This document shows positions 35,380 through 46,938 of a stretch of 64,000 bases of DNA, piece after piece. The DNA is from Chromatiales bacterium. Its GTDB lineage: Bacteria > Pseudomonadota > Gammaproteobacteria > SpSt-1174. The notes beneath the pieces were generated by a model that did not search any database, was not told the DNA's origin, and saw nothing but the letters and a program-made list of their open reading frames with translations. A program made the position numbers and the translations under genes. The stretch lies in assembly GCA_014762505.1 (NCBI GenBank), contig JABURS010000033.1:1-64000 (forward strand), given 5' to 3'. Every line of letters begins with the position of its first letter. Position 1 is the stretch's first letter.

Positions 35380-36012
35380 TCAGCGGGCATGGAATTTCGG
35401 CAGGCCGATCTCCCAGCGCATGGCGACGAGCCGGCCGATGAAGATCAGCGTACCCGCCGCGAGCTCGGGCCAGGGCGTGACCAGCCCGACGCTGTACAGC
35501 GCGATGAGCACCAGCGCGCCGCCCCAGGCCAGGGTGGCGTAGAGCGTGCCCTGAAACACCACCGGCTCCTCGTTGCACAGCACGTCGCGCAGGATGCCAC
35601 CCATCACCCCGGTGACCAGTCCCATGAAACTCGCCACCAGCCAGGGCGCGCCCATGGCCAGCGCCACCTTGGTGCCGACCACGGTGTAGAGCGCGAGACC
35701 GAGTGCGTCCGGGATCAGGAACAGGCGTGGCGGCAGCGGGATGCGGCGGGCGAGGAAGAAGGTGAAGAAGGCCGCGACGATGCCGACGACGAGATAGGTC
35801 TGGTCCTGCACCCAGAACACCGGGCGGTCGAGCAGCAGGTCTCGCACCGAGCCGCCACCGATGGCGGCGGCCAGGCCGATGACGATCATGCCGAACAGGT
35901 CGAAGCGCTTGCGCCCGGCCTCCAGCACGCCCGAGGCGGCCGATACCGCGACCGCCGTCTGGGTGATCCAGTAGGTGGCGGTCCCGAGGACGATGCCGGT
36001 GGTTGTGCTCAT
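35380..36012 (-). CDS. TRIC-type cation channel family protein (UPF0126/YadS-like)
   Basis: This 210-residue membrane protein has two repeats of a three-helix unit, each with a G-G-x-x-R-D-(L/V)-L motif (IGGGSVRDLLL and MGGILRDVLC). That is diagnostic of the bacterial trimeric intracellular cation (TRIC-like) channel family. ATG 36012 has GGAG 7 nt upstream. The longer frame to 36093 would run into the MFS gene. It converges on the SLC13 gene with only 15 bp between stops. Confidence 0.92.
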   Translation of the reverse strand: MSTTTGIVLGTATYWITQTAVAVSAASGVLEAGRKRFDLFGMIVIGLAAAIGGGSVRDLLLDRPVFWVQDQTYLVVGIVAAFFTFFLARRIPLPPRLFLIPDALGLALYTVVGTKVALAMGAPWLVASFMGLVTGVMGGILRDVLCNEEPVVFQGTLYATLAWGGALVLIALYSVGLVTPWPELAAGTLIFIGRLVAMRWEIGLPKFHAR

Positions 36013-36073
36013 GGATGGACTCCGTCGCCCCGTGGCCAGTATGCGCCCACTATAGCCAAGCGGCGCAGGTGCG

Positions 36074-37255
36074 TCAGCCGACGGTGCAGGCACGGCGCTG
36101 CAGCCTGAGCCACATCACCGCCAGCAGCACCAGGAGGATGGCGGGCAGTACGCCGGCATTCACCGCCTGCCAGCCATGGTGATGCTGCAGCCAGCCGGCC
36201 GAGAGCGAGGCCAGGGTGACGGTGGTGAAGACGATGAAGTCGTTGAGCGCCTGGCTCTTGGCCTTCTCGGCCTCCGTGTAGGTCTCGGTGAGCAAGGTGG
36301 TGGCGCCGATGTAGAGGAAATTCCAGCCCACGCCGAGCAGGAACAGCGCCAGCCAGAAGTGCCACACGTCGGTACCGAGGAAGTTGATGCCGACGCAGGC
36401 GAGGTTCAGCAGGGCGCCCCACAGCAGCACGTTGAGCACACCGAAGCGCTGGATGAGCGTGCCGGTGAGGAAGGATGGCGCGAACATGCCGAACACGTGC
36501 CACTGGATGACGAAGGCCGTGTCGCTGAAGTCGTGGGCATGACCCTTCATGGCCAGCGGCGTGGCCGTCATCACCAGCACCATGATGCCGTAGCCGAGCA
36601 TGCCGGCCAGCACCGCGACGATGAAGGCAGGCTGGCCGGCGATCGTGAGCAGGGGGCGACCATGGGCCCGGACCACCTGTCGGCTCGGGCGGGGGATGTC
36701 GAGGAAGAACAGGGCGAGCACCGACAGGGCGTACACCCCCAGCAGCGTGGCGTAGCTGCCGGCAAACTCCGGCGTGCCCATGAGGCCGTTGGTCCAGTTG
36801 GCGAGGTTGGGACCGAGGAAGGCGGCCACCACGCCGCCGGCCAGCACGTAGGAGATGGCGCGTGCCCGGTAGTCCTCGGTGGACGCATCGGCCGCGGCAA
36901 AGCGGTAATAGATGGCGAAGCCGTTGAACATGCCGACAAGCATGGTGGACAGACAGAACAGCCAGAAGTCGTGATGCAGTATCGCCATGACGGCACCCAC
37001 CGCACCCAGCATGCCCAGCAGCAGGCCGAGCAGGAAGCCGTTGCGCCGACCGAGGCGCTGCATGACGAAGGAGGCCGGGATGCTGGTGAGCATGGTGGCG
37101 AAGAACTGCAGGGCCAGCGGTATGGTGGCCAGCGACTTGTCCTCTGCCAGCAGGAAGCCGACCAGCGAGGAGGTGGCGACGATGAGCGAGTTGCCGGTCA
37201 TCATCATGGCCTGGGCGAAGGCCAGCAGGAAGACGTTGCGTTTCATGGACTGCAT
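36074..37255 (-). CDS. Major facilitator superfamily transporter
   Basis: This 393-residue protein has 12 predicted transmembrane helices. The MFS loop between TM2 and TM3 reads MQRLGRRNGFLLGLLLGMLG (about 65-84), and a central cytoplasmic loop follows TM6 near residue 195. The substrate is unknown. The start may be this ATG or ATG 37246 three codons later; neither has a strong ribosome binding site. It is divergent from the APC permease and ends 61 bp before the TRIC gene start, possibly co-transcribed with it. Confidence 0.88.
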   Translation of the reverse strand: MQSMKRNVFLLAFAQAMMMTGNSLIVATSSLVGFLLAEDKSLATIPLALQFFATMLTSIPASFVMQRLGRRNGFLLGLLLGMLGAVGAVMAILHHDFWLFCLSTMLVGMFNGFAIYYRFAAADASTEDYRARAISYVLAGGVVAAFLGPNLANWTNGLMGTPEFAGSYATLLGVYALSVLALFFLDIPRPSRQVVRAHGRPLLTIAGQPAFIVAVLAGMLGYGIMVLVMTATPLAMKGHAHDFSDTAFVIQWHVFGMFAPSFLTGTLIQRFGVLNVLLWGALLNLACVGINFLGTDVWHFWLALFLLGVGWNFLYIGATTLLTETYTEAEKAKSQALNDFIVFTTVTLASLSAGWLQHHHGWQAVNAGVLPAILLVLLAVMWLRLQRRACTVG

Positions 37256-37407
37256 GGTGTGGGTGGCATGGTCACGTAAAAGAGGGGGAGATTGTACGGC
37301 AATCGGCGGCCGGCGGGCGCTGTCGGCGTGACCCTGATCGCAGCGATGATCGGTTGTTTGCAGTGATGCCGTCTAACCTGCAGGATGTAGTGATACAGGG
37401 AGTCGCC

Positions 37408-38718
37408 ATGTCACGTTCACCCAGTTACGAAAAGAACAGCCTCTCGCTGACGGGCGCCGTTGCCCTGGGCACGGGCGTCATGATCGGCGCGGGCATTTTT
37501 GCGCTTACCGGTCAGGTGGCGGAACTTGCACGCGAGTGGTTCGTGCTGGCCTTCGTGGTGGCGGCTGTCGTCTCCGGTTTCAGCGCCTACTCCTACGTCA
37601 AGCTGTCCAATGCCTATCCCTCGGCGGGTGGCATTGCCATGTTCCTGCAGAAGGCCTACGGCAGGAGCACCGTCACGGCGGCGGCCGGTCTCCTGATGTA
37701 CGTATCCATGGTCATCAACGAGAGCCTGGTCGCGCGCACCTTCGGTACCTATACCTTGCAGCTCTTCGATGTGGGGCCCGACAGCTGGCTGGTGCCGGCA
37801 CTGGGCGTGGGCCTGCTGTTCTTCGCCTTCCTGGTGAACATACGGGGCAACCGGTTCATCCAGTCGTTTTCCTTCTTCATGGCCTTCGTCAAGATCGGCG
37901 GCATCGTGGTGTTCTCCGTGGCCGGCTTGTGGGTGGCGGGATTGTCCCTGGAGAGCGTCTCCGTCTCGCCCGATGACACCACGGCCGGTGGCTTCCTGGC
38001 CGGCGTCGCCCTGGCGGTGCTGGCCTACAAGGGCTTTACCACCATCACCAACAGCGGGTCCGAGATCATCGATCCGCACCGCAACGTGGGGCGGGCCATC
38101 ATCGTCGCCATCGGCCTGTGCCTGCTGCTGTATCTGCTGGTCACGTTGGCCATCGGCGGCAACCTCACGGTGGACGAGATCGTCGCGGCGCGGGATTACG
38201 CCCTGGCCGAGGCGGCGCGCCCGGCCTTCGGCGATGCCGGCCTGTGGTTCACTGTGCTGTTCGCCATCGTGGCGACGGTCTCCGGGGTGATTGCCAGCGT
38301 CTTCGCCGTCTCGCGCATGCTGGCCATGCTCACCGACATGAAGCTGGTGCCTCATAGTCACTTCGGCATGCCGGGCAGCATCCAGCGGCACACCCTGGTC
38401 TATACGATCGTCATCGGCATGCTGCTCACGGTGTTCTTCGACCTGAGCCGGATCGCCGCGCTGGGTGCCATCTTCTATCTCGTCATGGACATGCTCATCC
38501 ACTGGGGTGTGTTGCGCCGTCTGCGCCAGGAGATCGAGGCCAGTGCCGTGATCCTGGTGATGGCCATCGTGCTGGATGCCGTGGTGCTCGTGGCCCTGCT
38601 GGTGGTGAAGGCCCAGTCCGACATGCTGGTGCTGTGGGCGTCGCTGGCCGGCCTGGTGGTGATCTTCACCGGCGAATGGCTGTTCCTGCGGTATCGTGCC
38701 GAGGATGAAGTTTCATGA
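37408..38718 (+). CDS. APC-superfamily amino acid permease
   Basis: This 436-residue membrane protein has about 12 helices. TM1 carries the APC unwound-helix signature GTGVMIGAGIFALTGQ (about 20-35), and the region around residue 215 reads KGFTTITNSGSEIIDP. It probably transports an amino acid or organic cation by proton or sodium coupling. ATG 37408 has GGGAG upstream. An in-frame ATG at 37354 has no such site and adds a non-hydrophobic tail. A short gap leads to the yrbG-type gene on the same strand. Confidence 0.9.
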   Translation: MSRSPSYEKNSLSLTGAVALGTGVMIGAGIFALTGQVAELAREWFVLAFVVAAVVSGFSAYSYVKLSNAYPSAGGIAMFLQKAYGRSTVTAAAGLLMYVSMVINESLVARTFGTYTLQLFDVGPDSWLVPALGVGLLFFAFLVNIRGNRFIQSFSFFMAFVKIGGIVVFSVAGLWVAGLSLESVSVSPDDTTAGGFLAGVALAVLAYKGFTTITNSGSEIIDPHRNVGRAIIVAIGLCLLLYLLVTLAIGGNLTVDEIVAARDYALAEAARPAFGDAGLWFTVLFAIVATVSGVIASVFAVSRMLAMLTDMKLVPHSHFGMPGSIQRHTLVYTIVIGMLLTVFFDLSRIAALGAIFYLVMDMLIHWGVLRRLRQEIEASAVILVMAIVLDAVVLVALLVVKAQSDMLVLWASLAGLVVIFTGEWLFLRYRAEDEVS

Positions 38719-38754
38719 CCCGACGCGATGGGCATCAGGAGGGATGACGTCATC

Positions 38755-39810
38755 ATGTTGACTGCCGTTTCCATGCTGGCAGGACTGGCCCTGCTCATCG
38801 TGGGTGCCGAGGCCCTGGTGCGCGGGGCCTCCCGACTGGCCGCACGCCTGGGCATGGCGCCGCTGATCATCGGGCTGACCGTGGTCGCCTTCGGCACCAG
38901 CGCCCCCGAGCTGGCGGTGAGCGTGGATGCCGCCCGTTCGGACATGGCGGGGGTGGCCCTGGGCAATGTGGTGGGCAGCAACATCTTCAACGTGCTGTTC
39001 ATCCTCGGCCTGTCGGCGCTGATCACCCCGCTGCTGGTCTCGCGCCAGCTCATCCGCCTGGACGTGCCGCTGATGATCGGCGTGTCGGTACTGGTCTGGC
39101 TGCTGGCCATGGACGGCCGTCTGGGCCTGGGCGACGGTCTGCTGCTGGTCGCCGGGCTGATTCTCTATACCGGATTTCTGTTCTATCAGGGGCGGCGGGA
39201 ATCCCGCAGGGAAGAGGTCCCGGTGAGCACGGGCAGCTGGCCGGTGAACCTGGTCCTTATCGCGCTGGGTCTGGCGGCCCTGGTGCTGGGGGCGCGCTGG
39301 CTGGTGACGGGGGCGGTCTCGATCGCCACGGCGCTGGGTGTGAGCGAGCTCGTGATCGGTCTGACCATCATCGCCGCGGGGACCTCGCTGCCCGAGGTGG
39401 TCACCTCGCTGGTGGCCAGCCTGCGCGGCGAGCGTGACATCGCCGTGGGCAATGTGGTGGGCAGCAACCTGTTCAACCTCATGGGGGTGCTTGGCATCGC
39501 CACCCTGGCGGCGCCCGGTGGCATGCCGGTAAGCCCGGCGGTGATCGGTTTCGATCTGCCGGTGATGATCGCGGTGGCCTTCGCCTGCCTGCCGATCTTC
39601 TTTACCGGCGGTGTGATCTCGCGCTGGGAGGGGGGGACCCTGTTCGGCTACTACCTGGCCTATACCCTGTTCCTGATCCTGGCTGCGACCACGCACGACG
39701 CGCTGCCGCTGTTCAGCGCGGCCATGCTCTGGTTCGTGCTGCCGATTACCGCGCTCACCCTGCTGGTGCTGAGCTGGCAGTCGCACCGGCGGCACCGTTT
39801 GCCAGGCTGA
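38755..39810 (+). CDS. Calcium/sodium exchanger of the CaCA family (YrbG-like)
   Basis: This 351-residue membrane protein has two inverted repeats of five helices. Alpha-1 has GTSAPELAVSVDA and GNVVGSNIFNV; alpha-2 has GTSLPEVVTSLVA and GNVVGSNLFNL. These are the cation-binding Glu/Asn/Ser motifs of Na+/Ca2+ exchangers. ATG 38755 is preceded by AGGAGGG at 11 nt. ATG 38728 would add nine polar residues with no ribosome binding site. It follows the APC permease by 36 bp and is probably in the same transcript. Confidence 0.93.
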   Translation: MLTAVSMLAGLALLIVGAEALVRGASRLAARLGMAPLIIGLTVVAFGTSAPELAVSVDAARSDMAGVALGNVVGSNIFNVLFILGLSALITPLLVSRQLIRLDVPLMIGVSVLVWLLAMDGRLGLGDGLLLVAGLILYTGFLFYQGRRESRREEVPVSTGSWPVNLVLIALGLAALVLGARWLVTGAVSIATALGVSELVIGLTIIAAGTSLPEVVTSLVASLRGERDIAVGNVVGSNLFNLMGVLGIATLAAPGGMPVSPAVIGFDLPVMIAVAFACLPIFFTGGVISRWEGGTLFGYYLAYTLFLILAATTHDALPLFSAAMLWFVLPITALTLLVLSWQSHRRHRLPG

Positions 39811-39897
39811 GGGTTTTCCGCCGGGCGCCGATTCGCGGTAACCTGATAACCGACAGGCCCGTAGCCGACGGGCCGATGACGCCGGGCCTCATTACCG

Positions 39898-41613
39898 ATG
39901 CATCTCGACAGTTTCGTTACCTCCGCCCTGATCCTGCTGCTGGTCACGGCCTTCGCCGTGGCCCTGTTCAAGCATTTCGGGCTGGGCTCCATCCTCGGCC
40001 TGCTGGTGGCGGGCATCATCGTCGGTCCGCATTCGCCCGGGCCCTCGCTCACCGATCACGTGGAAGAGGTGCGTCACTTCACCGAGCTCGGCGTGGTGAT
40101 GCTGCTGTTCGTCATCGGGCTGGAGATGAAGCCGAGCCGGCTGTGGGCGATGCGGCGCGAGGTGCTGGGGCTCGGTTCGCTGCAGATCCTGATCACGGGG
40201 GCGGCCATCGGCAGCTATTTCCTGCTCTACCAGGAGCGCTGGCAGGCTGCCCTGCTCATCGGCCTCACCTTCGCCCTGTCATCCACCGCCTTCGTGCTGC
40301 AGATGCTGCACGAGCGCGGCGAGATCGCGAGCCCGCACGGCAAGACGGCCTTCTCCGTGCTGCTGATGCAGGACATCGCCATCGTGCCGCTGCTGGCCAT
40401 CGTGCCCATCATGTCGGCCAGCGGGCGGCTGTCTTCCGAGGTGCCGCTGTGGCAGCAGATCCTGATCGTGCTCGGCATGCTGGCGCTGATCGGGGTGATG
40501 GGGCGCTACGTGCTGCCCTGGGTGCTGGACCGTCTGGCGCGCAAGGGCAACAAGGAAGGCTTTCTGCTGTTCGTCATCATGACGGTGTTCCTCGCCGCCT
40601 GGGCCATGGACATGGCCGGCCTGTCCATGGCCCTGGGCGCCTTCCTCATGGGCATGCTGCTCTCGGGCTCCCGCTACCGCCTGCAGGTGGAGGCGGCCAT
40701 CGAGCCCTACAAGGGCCTGCTGATGAGCATGTTCTTCGTCGCTGTGGGCATGTCCATCGACTTCGAGGCACTGGCCGCCGACCCCGTGCTCTTCGCCCAG
40801 CACACCGTGGTGATCGTCGCCATCAAGTTCACGGTGCTGTTCCTGCTGGCCCTGGCCTTCGGTTATGCGCAGGGGCTGTCGGCACGGGTGGCGATCCTGC
40901 TGGCGCAGGGCGGGGAGTTCGGCTTCGTGCTGTTCGGCGCGGCCAAGGCGCTGAACGTGATCGATGACGCCACCTTCGTCATCGCCGTGGGCGTGATCTC
41001 GGTGACCATGCTGGCCACGCCGCTGATGGTGCGCCTCGGCGATGCCCTCGGCCGGCAGGTGGCGCGCCGCCGGGTGAAGGACTCCGCACCCTTCGAGCCC
41101 GTGGATGCGGCGGGCGAGCAGCGTGTGGTCGCGCTCGGTGGGTATGGCCAGGTGGGGCATGCGGTGGCCGTGCTGCTGCATTCCAGCGGGGTGCCCTTCG
41201 TCGCCTTCGATACCGATCCCGCGCGTGTGGCCCAGGGGCAGCGCGACGGGTTTCCCGTGTATTTCGGCGATATCAGCGACCCGGACCTGCTGGAGGCGGC
41301 GCACGTCGGCCGTGCCGCGCTGGTGGTGCTGACCATCGACAAGGTGGCGGCCAGCCTGAACGCCATCTCGCACATCCGCATGCGGTTTCCCAACCTGCCC
41401 ATCGTGGCGCGCGGGCGCACGCTGGAGGATGTGACCCGGCTCACCGAGGAGGGTGCCACGCACGTCTTCCCGGAGGCGATGGAGAGCAGCCTGCGTCTCG
41501 GGCGCCTGGCGCTGGAGATGATACAGGTGCCGGACGACGAGGTGGACGAACTGCTGCACGACGTGCGGTCGGGCGGCTATCGTCTGGTATCCAAGGAAAG
41601 CGATGCGGCCTGA
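39898..41613 (+). CDS. KefB/YbaL-type monovalent cation:proton antiporter (CPA2)
   Basis: This 571-residue protein has a 12-13 helix Na+/H+ exchanger domain (about 1-390) with the paired polar region LLMQDIAIVPLLA and the CPA2 segment LAQGGEFGFVLFGAA. A C-terminal RCK_N/TrkA-N domain (about 408-520) has a Rossmann loop (ALGGYGQVG). It probably mediates potassium efflux gated by a nucleotide or thiol ligand. No KefF/KefG-type ancillary subunit is adjacent. The ATG at 39898 lacks a clear ribosome binding site. A small membrane protein gene follows 26 bp later. Confidence 0.92.
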   Translation: MHLDSFVTSALILLLVTAFAVALFKHFGLGSILGLLVAGIIVGPHSPGPSLTDHVEEVRHFTELGVVMLLFVIGLEMKPSRLWAMRREVLGLGSLQILITGAAIGSYFLLYQERWQAALLIGLTFALSSTAFVLQMLHERGEIASPHGKTAFSVLLMQDIAIVPLLAIVPIMSASGRLSSEVPLWQQILIVLGMLALIGVMGRYVLPWVLDRLARKGNKEGFLLFVIMTVFLAAWAMDMAGLSMALGAFLMGMLLSGSRYRLQVEAAIEPYKGLLMSMFFVAVGMSIDFEALAADPVLFAQHTVVIVAIKFTVLFLLALAFGYAQGLSARVAILLAQGGEFGFVLFGAAKALNVIDDATFVIAVGVISVTMLATPLMVRLGDALGRQVARRRVKDSAPFEPVDAAGEQRVVALGGYGQVGHAVAVLLHSSGVPFVAFDTDPARVAQGQRDGFPVYFGDISDPDLLEAAHVGRAALVVLTIDKVAASLNAISHIRMRFPNLPIVARGRTLEDVTRLTEEGATHVFPEAMESSLRLGRLALEMIQVPDDEVDELLHDVRSGGYRLVSKESDAA

Positions 41614-41639
41614 GGGTGGCCGCTCAGGGAGGTGTGGCG

Positions 41640-41909
41640 ATGCGAAGATGGCGTTTTCCGATCTCGATGCTGGTGCTGGGCGGTCTGGCCTTCTGGTTCA
41701 GCGACCTGTCCAGCAAGGCCTGGCTGCTGTCTGTCATCCTGCCGCTGCTGGTGGCGCTCGCCCTGGTCTCGCTCATGGTCTGGCTGGTGCTGTTTCTGCA
41801 CGAGGAGGGCTTCGACGATGCCTGGTTCGCGGAGGGTGAAACCGAGCAGGGTCAGGAATCGGGCGAGGGTGGCCCGGTCGACGTGGACGATGGCGGCAGC
41901 CCCGGCTAG
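41640..41909 (+). CDS. Small two-helix membrane protein
   Basis: The 89-residue protein has two hydrophobic helices (about 7-21 and 28-51) and a very acidic, Gly-rich tail (EGETEQGQESGEGG...DVDDGG). I recognise no family. ATG 41640 has GGAGG about 8 nt upstream. It follows the antiporter gene by 26 bp and may be co-transcribed with it. It converges on bpt with a 4-bp overlap of stop codons. Confidence 0.7.
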   Translation: MRRWRFPISMLVLGGLAFWFSDLSSKAWLLSVILPLLVALALVSLMVWLVLFLHEEGFDDAWFAEGETEQGQESGEGGPVDVDDGGSPG

Positions 41910-42613
41910 CTGGGGAGGATCTCCTGCCACTCGCCCTCGATCAGGCCCTCGACGGGGCGGAAGCGGTGCTTGTAGTTCATCTTGCCGCATTCCGGGATGA
42001 AGTAGCCCAGATAGAGATGCGGCAGGTGGCGGCGCTGGGCCTCCTCGATCTGCCAGAGGATGGCGTAGGTGCCGAGCCCGCGTGCGATGCCGTCCTCGGG
42101 GTCGGAGAAGGTATAGGTCGCCGACAGCCCGTTGGGCAGCAGATCGGTGACGGCCAGCCCCAGCAGTCGCTTGCCTTCGCGAAATTCCACGAACAGCGTG
42201 TCGCACCAGTCCGAGACCAGGAAGTTCTCGAAGGTCTCCGGCGTGGGGTCGTCCATGCCGCCACCGGGATGGCGGCCCTGTAGATAGCGTTCGTAGAGGG
42301 CGAAATACTCGTCGTCGGCCCGTGCCGGCATGCGGAACACGCCGAGGTCGGCGTTGCGCCGGAGGTTGCGGCGCTGGCTGCGGTTCGGGCTGAAGCGTTC
42401 CACCGCTACACGGGTCGGGATGCAGGAGCGGCAGCTCGGGCAATGCGGGGCATAGACGTGCTCGCCGCTGCGGCGAAAGCCGCGGGCGATCAGGTCGCCG
42501 TAGACCGCCGTGCTCATCTGCGCGCGCGGGTCGGCCACGGCGCTTACCGCCAGCTGGTCCGGACGGTAATTGCAGTCATGCGGCAGGGTGGCGTAGAAGC
42601 TGAGTCGTTTCAT
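41906..42613 (-). CDS. bpt: Aspartate/glutamate leucyl-transferase Bpt (N-end rule)
   Basis: This cytosolic enzyme transfers Leu from Leu-tRNA to N-terminal Asp or Glu of proteins, marking them for ClpS/ClpAP degradation. The 235-residue protein has the ATE N-terminal cysteine cluster (DCNYRP and CPSCRSCIPTRV) and the ATE C-terminal domain (GLGTYAILWQIEEAQRR, YLGYFIPECGKMNYK). Length and motifs are those of bacterial Bpt rather than eukaryotic ATE1. A GACGGGGC hairpin lies about 110 bp upstream of its start and separates it from the FNR-box small gene. Confidence 0.93.
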   Translation of the reverse strand: MKRLSFYATLPHDCNYRPDQLAVSAVADPRAQMSTAVYGDLIARGFRRSGEHVYAPHCPSCRSCIPTRVAVERFSPNRSQRRNLRRNADLGVFRMPARADDEYFALYERYLQGRHPGGGMDDPTPETFENFLVSDWCDTLFVEFREGKRLLGLAVTDLLPNGLSATYTFSDPEDGIARGLGTYAILWQIEEAQRRHLPHLYLGYFIPECGKMNYKHRFRPVEGLIEGEWQEILPS

Positions 42614-42723
42614 GTCGGGCCATGCTCGAGCAGTGTCAACGACTCTAGCACAGGCCCGGTGGGCCCGAAATGCAGGGCATCACAAACGGCGGAATCGGGA
42701 CGATACGGGGAGTAGTGATAAAG

Positions 42724-42743
42724 GACGGGGCTTTCGCCCCGTC
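42724..42743 (-). terminator. Hairpin between the 37-residue gene and bpt
   Basis: GACGGGGC pairs with GCCCCGTC around a 4-nt loop, followed on the minus strand by CTTTATC. It lies about 80 bp past the stop of the small gene at 42820 and could be its terminator. Confidence 0.55.
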
Positions 42744-42819
42744 AAACCCACAGACTGCCAATCACGGAGGTGGTGGCATTCCCGGACTGGAGGGGCCCGG
42801 GACATGGAAGGAATCTTGC

Positions 42820-42933
42820 CTAGCGGTGGCCGCTCTTCAGGAAACGCACGATGTAGTAGCTGCCGATGCCGAAGAGCAGTACCAGGGCGACGATGCTGCC
42901 CCAGGCGGCCGGGTCGTTCAGGATGAGTTGCAT
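42820..42933 (-). CDS. 37-residue single-helix membrane protein (FNR-box controlled)
   Basis: Translation gives 37 residues beginning MQLILNDPAAWGSIVALVLL and ending with a basic tail (RFLKSGHR). One transmembrane helix spans about 11-29, N-terminus probably outside. AGAGGA lies 8 nt before the ATG. The pattern resembles the DUF3149 family of tiny membrane proteins, or a small respiratory-oxidase accessory subunit; I cannot decide. A perfect FNR box lies 74 bp upstream of the start, with a fitting -10 (TAACCT, 42984-42979). This strongly suggests a real, anaerobically induced gene. It is too short for most gene finders. Confidence 0.75.
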   Translation of the reverse strand: MQLILNDPAAWGSIVALVLLFGIGSYYIVRFLKSGHR

Positions 42934-43006
42934 GGTCGTTGTCCTCTGATGTTCTCGGGATGTCGAAACCGTGGATGCAGGTTAACGCGGCTTCGGACGG
43001 CGGGTT

Positions 43007-43020
43007 TTGATCCAGATCAA
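43007..43020 (-). promoter_or_regulatory. FNR/Anr box
   Basis: TTGATCCAGATCAA is a perfect TTGAT-N4-ATCAA dyad. Read leftward, it is centred 41.5 bp before a predicted start site near 42972, with TAACCT at -12 to -7: the class II FNR-activator layout. Read rightward, it is about 150 bp before metH and too far from a metH promoter to be an obvious activator there. Confidence 0.85.
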
Positions 43021-43163
43021 TAACCCTGTCACAAATAGGTTTTAGCCGCGGGTGCCGCCGGCGACGCGCAATCCCTTGTGGCAGAAGGGTTTCCCCGGTC
43101 CGACGGTGGTGGCTGTGGTAGAATCGCCGCTTTTTACGACAACCGTTATCGAGCGACCCCGTC

Positions 43164-46877
<3,714 letters not shown>

Positions 46878-46938
46878 CCACCGGGGCGCGACGGGGCCGG
46901 TTGCGGCCCTGCCGCCGTCTGCCTTACCTGCCCCTCAC

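Noticed and set aside
36010-36093. N-terminal extension of the TRIC-type gene
   Set aside because: It would overlap the MFS gene and has no ribosome binding site, unlike ATG 36012.
43021-43163. Cobalamin or SAM riboswitch before metH
   Set aside because: The leader is too short and lacks the B12-box and SAM-box conserved sequences.
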